Of a DNA stretch of 64,000 nucleotides, positions 60,766 through 64,000 are shown piece after piece. A program made the position numbers and the translations under genes. Position 1 is the stretch's first letter. Every line of letters begins with the position of its first letter. Below the pieces are notes generated by a model, which was not told where the DNA came from, did no database searches, and saw nothing but the letters and a program-made list of their open reading frames with translations. The stretch spans positions 6,621,723-6,685,722 of the forward strand of contig NC_057866.1 in assembly GCF_019393635.1 (NCBI RefSeq), written 5' to 3'. This stretch comes from Dromiciops gliroides. Taxonomy: Eukaryota > Chordata > Mammalia > Microbiotheria > Microbiotheriidae.

Positions 60766-61507
60766 GTCCCAAGGACATTGCCAGAGAAAAATTCCTCCCA
60801 CATTGGTCAATTTGACTGGAGGTCAATAAATCAGGAGCCAAGTCTGAGGCTAGGAGATAAAACTTTTCATTAGTGTCAACTTACGAGCAAGTGCTTGGTA
60901 AGTAGCAAGGCCCTGAACTGAGAGAGAAAAATACTCAAATAGAAAACTTTGCACAGTCCAAGGGCGGGTAGCAAAAGCAGCTCAGTCACCTTCTGATTTG
61001 GAAGGTTGAATGATGGGACCGGATGTTGAGTGATTGGATGTAAGACTTCAGGGTCTCCGAGTTTTCAGAGACCAAACTTGTTCCGGGGGGGGGGGGGGGT
61101 GTCCTGGTGAGGCAAGAGACGCCGCTATCTCAAGATACCGAAGGTCGCCTTCAAGACAAGACATCAGCCGCTCTTCCTGTCCTGGCCAACTTGAGGGTTT
61201 GGATTTTTAGTTTGGTAATGTTGTCGTTGTTATAAATACGGTTCTTCAGGTTCTGTTCACTTGACTGTATCAGTTTATAAAATTCCTCCCAGGATTCCCT
61301 GAATCTCCTCCCTTTCCTCACGGCCTCCTTTTCTAGACAAGTTGCATTTGAAAGTTCACGGCTTTGCTAGAAATCAAAGCTAAGATTTGGGATGTTTTGG
61401 AGGGAGGGTCAGAATGGGTCCCCTCTTCAAGCCAGACCAATCTGAAGCAAAACTGTGCCTAAGGGAAACTTGATCGTGGGTTCTCTCCTTTCCTCCTCCT
61501 GTCTCCC
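60766..61507. other. Intergenic, mostly unassigned
   Basis: A short reversed L1 piece lies near 61,230-61,320 ('gttcttcaggttctgttcac'). A G-run of about 14 lies at 61,086. The rest is unassigned. Confidence 0.5.
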
Positions 61508-62034
61508 TGTTATGGGGGGGTTGGGATAGGGGTTCTTAGGAATTCCTCTTTAAAGAATGACACCCTCTTGCACACAAGTCCAATTAGAATAAAATAATAG
61601 TTTATTTAGGGTGCTAGGAAAAGGAAACCAAGAGAGAAATCCTCGGACTTCTCATGGGGAGAAGGCATGGCACAGAGTGTGGCTCTGAGATACCAATCTC
61701 CTCGAGCAGGAGGCTGGCAGGTACTTTTATAGAGGTCCGATGGTGGTCCAATGACCCAGGCCCATAATACCCCCATTACCTATTTGTCCGAAATCAGGAA
61801 AGAGCAAGCACGGAGACGCCAGGGTGGCTCATCTTCATGACTGTGTAGACGCCAGATCGAAGCCAAATCATCCTCCCTCCACTGCCCCCCCCCCCCCGCC
61901 CCGTGGCTATCCACATGCACCTGCCATCTTCAGCCCCTTACAGCAAGCACACATCCTGATTTCCCAAATGAAACTTGCTTACCCTGATGGCAAAGCCTGC
62001 ACAAGGGATGCCCCAAAGCCTGAAGGGGTAACCA
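61508..62034 (-). mobile_element. Solo LTR of an endogenous retrovirus, minus strand (fossil)
   Basis: 527 bp. On the minus strand it runs TGGTTACC ... CCATAACA and is flanked by a perfect 5-bp duplication (ctccc on the plus strand, 61503-61507 and 62035-62039). On its own strand it has a TATA box (ctctataaaag, near 61,726) and AATAAA (near 61,600), spaced as U3-R. No internal retroviral sequence adjoins. Clean ends suggest a fairly young fossil. Confidence 0.78.
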
Positions 62035-62499
62035 CTCCCAGTGAGCATTGCTGATTGGGGCACCTTCAGGAAACAACAAAATGAGCCTCCACAGGCCAGA
62101 TTGAGCTCCTTTTCACAGGTCTCAGGAGAAAGAATGGGAGGCAGTGGGCAGCCTACTCTGCCCTCCCTCTCTCTTACAGCCAATACTCTCTCCACGGGTC
62201 CCCTGGGCACCATCGTCCTGGCCCTGCCGGCCACTTCCATGCAAGTATTTTCTACATAATTTTGATGACACCGACTTAGTGTTTCCCAATGGTAAATTAG
62301 AGTTCCAACACAGCGACAAAATGAGGGACACAAGAAGAGGGACCTTTGGCACAAATTCATGATGGAATTGCAAGATTAGAGCTGCTAAGGGCCTCAGGGG
62401 CATCCAGCCCCCCCCCCCATCTCTCTACCTAGCAGGTTGAGGTGTGGGGGATTATCTCTGATTTAACCTGCTAATAGCTTGTCTGTAAGTAGTTTGCAT

Positions 62500-62610
62500 G
62501 TTGTCTCCCTGTTAGACTGTGAGCTCCCTGAGGGCAGTAACTGCCTTATGCCAGCCTTTGGCATAGTGCCTGGCGTACAGCTCAGTGAATGCTTGCTGAC
62601 TTGATTTGTC
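62500..62610 (+). repeat. LINE L2 3' end
   Basis: 'gtgagctccctgagggcagt' and 'atagtgcctggcgtacagct' plus 'gaatgcttgctgac'. Confidence 0.7.
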
Positions 62611-62614
62611 TCAA

Positions 62615-62785
62615 GTCACACAGTTGATCCTACATCTAGAGATGAAAGGAACCTCAGCAGGGTCTAACCCAATCCCCTCACTGTATAGGGGAGGAAACAG
62701 ACCCAGAGAATCAAGTGACTTGCTCAAGGTCACACTCGTAGGAAGTAGCAGAGCCAGAATTCAAACCCTCAGACTCCCAAATCCA
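62615..62785 (-). repeat. MIR, reversed
   Basis: 'aggaaacagacccagagaat', 'caagtgacttgctcaaggtc' and 'cagaattcaaaccctcagac'. Confidence 0.75.
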
Positions 62786-64000
62786 TAGAGCAATTAATAT
62801 GAAGTCACAAAAACACCGGAAGACTTGCCTCAAGTTGTTCATTCTTCACTTGCAATGATGTCACAGGGTACTATACTTGCCAGTGAATGGCATTTAAGTG
62901 AAGCACTTGCACAAAGTCAGCCTCTCTCTGGACTGGAGAAAACAAAACACACAGCACAGATGCTGATATTCAAACAAAACTGCTCACAAATACAATGCCT
63001 GCTGTGGCCACTGATGGAGTCCACAGAAAAGCCCACAGAATGCCTTCCTTTGGGCAAATAGGAGAGAAGAAAAGTGAAAATCGCAAGTCAAAATAAATCC
63101 CCCAATTCCACCACCCAGTCAGTCTTTGTGTGTGGGCTCCAGGCTTCCTGCCACCTTCCTTTGCCCAGGTCTTTCCCAAAAAACTCTTGTGTCCAGATCC
63201 GAGTCCCCCAGATGTGGAGGGCAGGAGGCCACCTTTTCAAAGGGCTCTAAGGCTCAGAGAAACATCTAGATGAGGGAAGAGAATATGAGGGTGTGTTAAA
63301 GGACCTTGGGGTATTGATCCTGAAATATTTAGCTCCTGCAGCTCTGAGACCCTGACTAGTGAGCACTCACCATCCCCAGCCCAGGCCTGGACATCTCAAA
63401 CATCTCTCTGGTCTCCCACTCTTGCTCTGAGGCCAGTAATCAAATCACTGCTTCTATTCCTGGAAAGAATGAGTCAGACAATTGCCTCCGCCTTACATTC
63501 ACCTTTCTTGTGACTTCCCTACCCAAAATGCACCTCCTTGGCCACCACTGCCCCAGAGGGTTGTCTTCCTCAATTAAGATGTAAGGGTTGGGGGAAGGAC
63601 CATCTTCCCCACCAGCTTATACCACAGGGACTGGGACAGAGTAAGTGCCATGCATTAAAAATTATTTTTTTCATTTATTCATTCCTTTAAAAAGAGAAGA
63701 CTTAGGCAGGACATGACAGCCATGTCTCAGGACTGGAAGGGTTGCCACTTGGAAGAGTAATTATCCGACTTCTACCTTACCCCTGAGGACAGAAATGGGA
63801 GAAAGAAAATGGGGGCGGGGGGGGGGGGAGTTGCCAAGAGGCAGATTTTGGAAAAATTAACCATGGTTGCTGTCTCTGACTGACTTCCCTCTAGGGGGAG
63901 TGAGCTCCCTGTCATTGGAGGTTCTCAAGTAGAACAGAGGTTATTAACCAAGGGTCCATGAACTTTAATATATCAATAGCTATATCTATCATAAAAGTAT
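62786..64000. other. Intergenic, unassigned
   Basis: Possible L2 tail near 63,600-63,660. A G-rich run is at 63,812-63,830. No CPT1A exon or CpG island recognised before the window ends. Confidence 0.5.

Noticed and set aside
60276-60803. 175-residue minus-strand open frame as a host gene
   Set aside because: It is the C-terminal part of LINE-1 ORF2 within a 5'-truncated insertion bounded by a 12-bp duplication.

Overview
This is a vertebrate nuclear window, almost certainly from a marsupial. The main evidence is the repeat content. There are many young tRNA-type SINEs of the WSINE1 kind (5' end 'gggcagctaggtggcgcagt', intact target-site duplications), MAR1/MIR CORE-SINEs, LINE-1 ORF2 fragments of the marsupial type, old L2 and CR1/L3 pieces, and solo retroviral LTRs. 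The WSINE1 abundance favours an Australidelphian marsupial (for example a dasyurid); that last step is inference from memory of consensus sequences.

Three protein-coding genes are supported. (1) 9,666-10,631 (+) is a single-exon Mas-related GPCR, best matched to MRGPRD. (2) 24,854-39,411 (-) is a complete 15-exon IGHMBP2, an SF1 helicase with R3H and AN1 zinc-finger domains. Its exons join in frame into 1,012 residues, and one intron is of the rare GC-AG class. (3) 39,549-53,307 (+) is a complete 7-exon MRPL21 encoding mitoribosomal protein uL21m, 220 residues. IGHMBP2 and MRPL21 are head to head, with start codons about 137 bp apart across a TATA-less GC-rich promoter full of ETS-type GGAAG motifs. 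The order MRGPRD - IGHMBP2 - MRPL21 and their relative orientations match human 11q13.3, where CPT1A is the next gene. No CPT1A exon was recognised before the window ends.

Region by region: 1-9,660 is repeat-rich intergenic DNA (RTE-type SINE, L1 with a nested SINE, L2, two L1 ORF2 fragments, a TTCC microsatellite). 9,666-11,215 is MRGPRD. 11,400-24,550 is intergenic, with a CORE-SINE, two LTRs, a probable MRGPR pseudogene fragment, simple repeats and a CR1/L3 fragment. 24,558-39,411 is IGHMBP2. 39,412-39,548 is the shared promoter. 39,549-53,343 is MRPL21, whose introns carry SINEs, a MAR1 element and a recent tandem duplication. 53,500-64,000 is intergenic, with L1 5'/ORF1-like sequence, a 165-bp duplicated segment, an inverted SINE pair, a long L1 3' end, a 7SL RNA-derived piece and a solo LTR.

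The genes are ordinary, conserved host genes and do not form a functional system together beyond the shared promoter. I found no convincing new biological system. The points most worth a second look are the GC-AG intron, a Thr/Ala-rich expansion in IGHMBP2, the MRGPR pseudogene, the intron 1 minisatellite and the SINE foldback.
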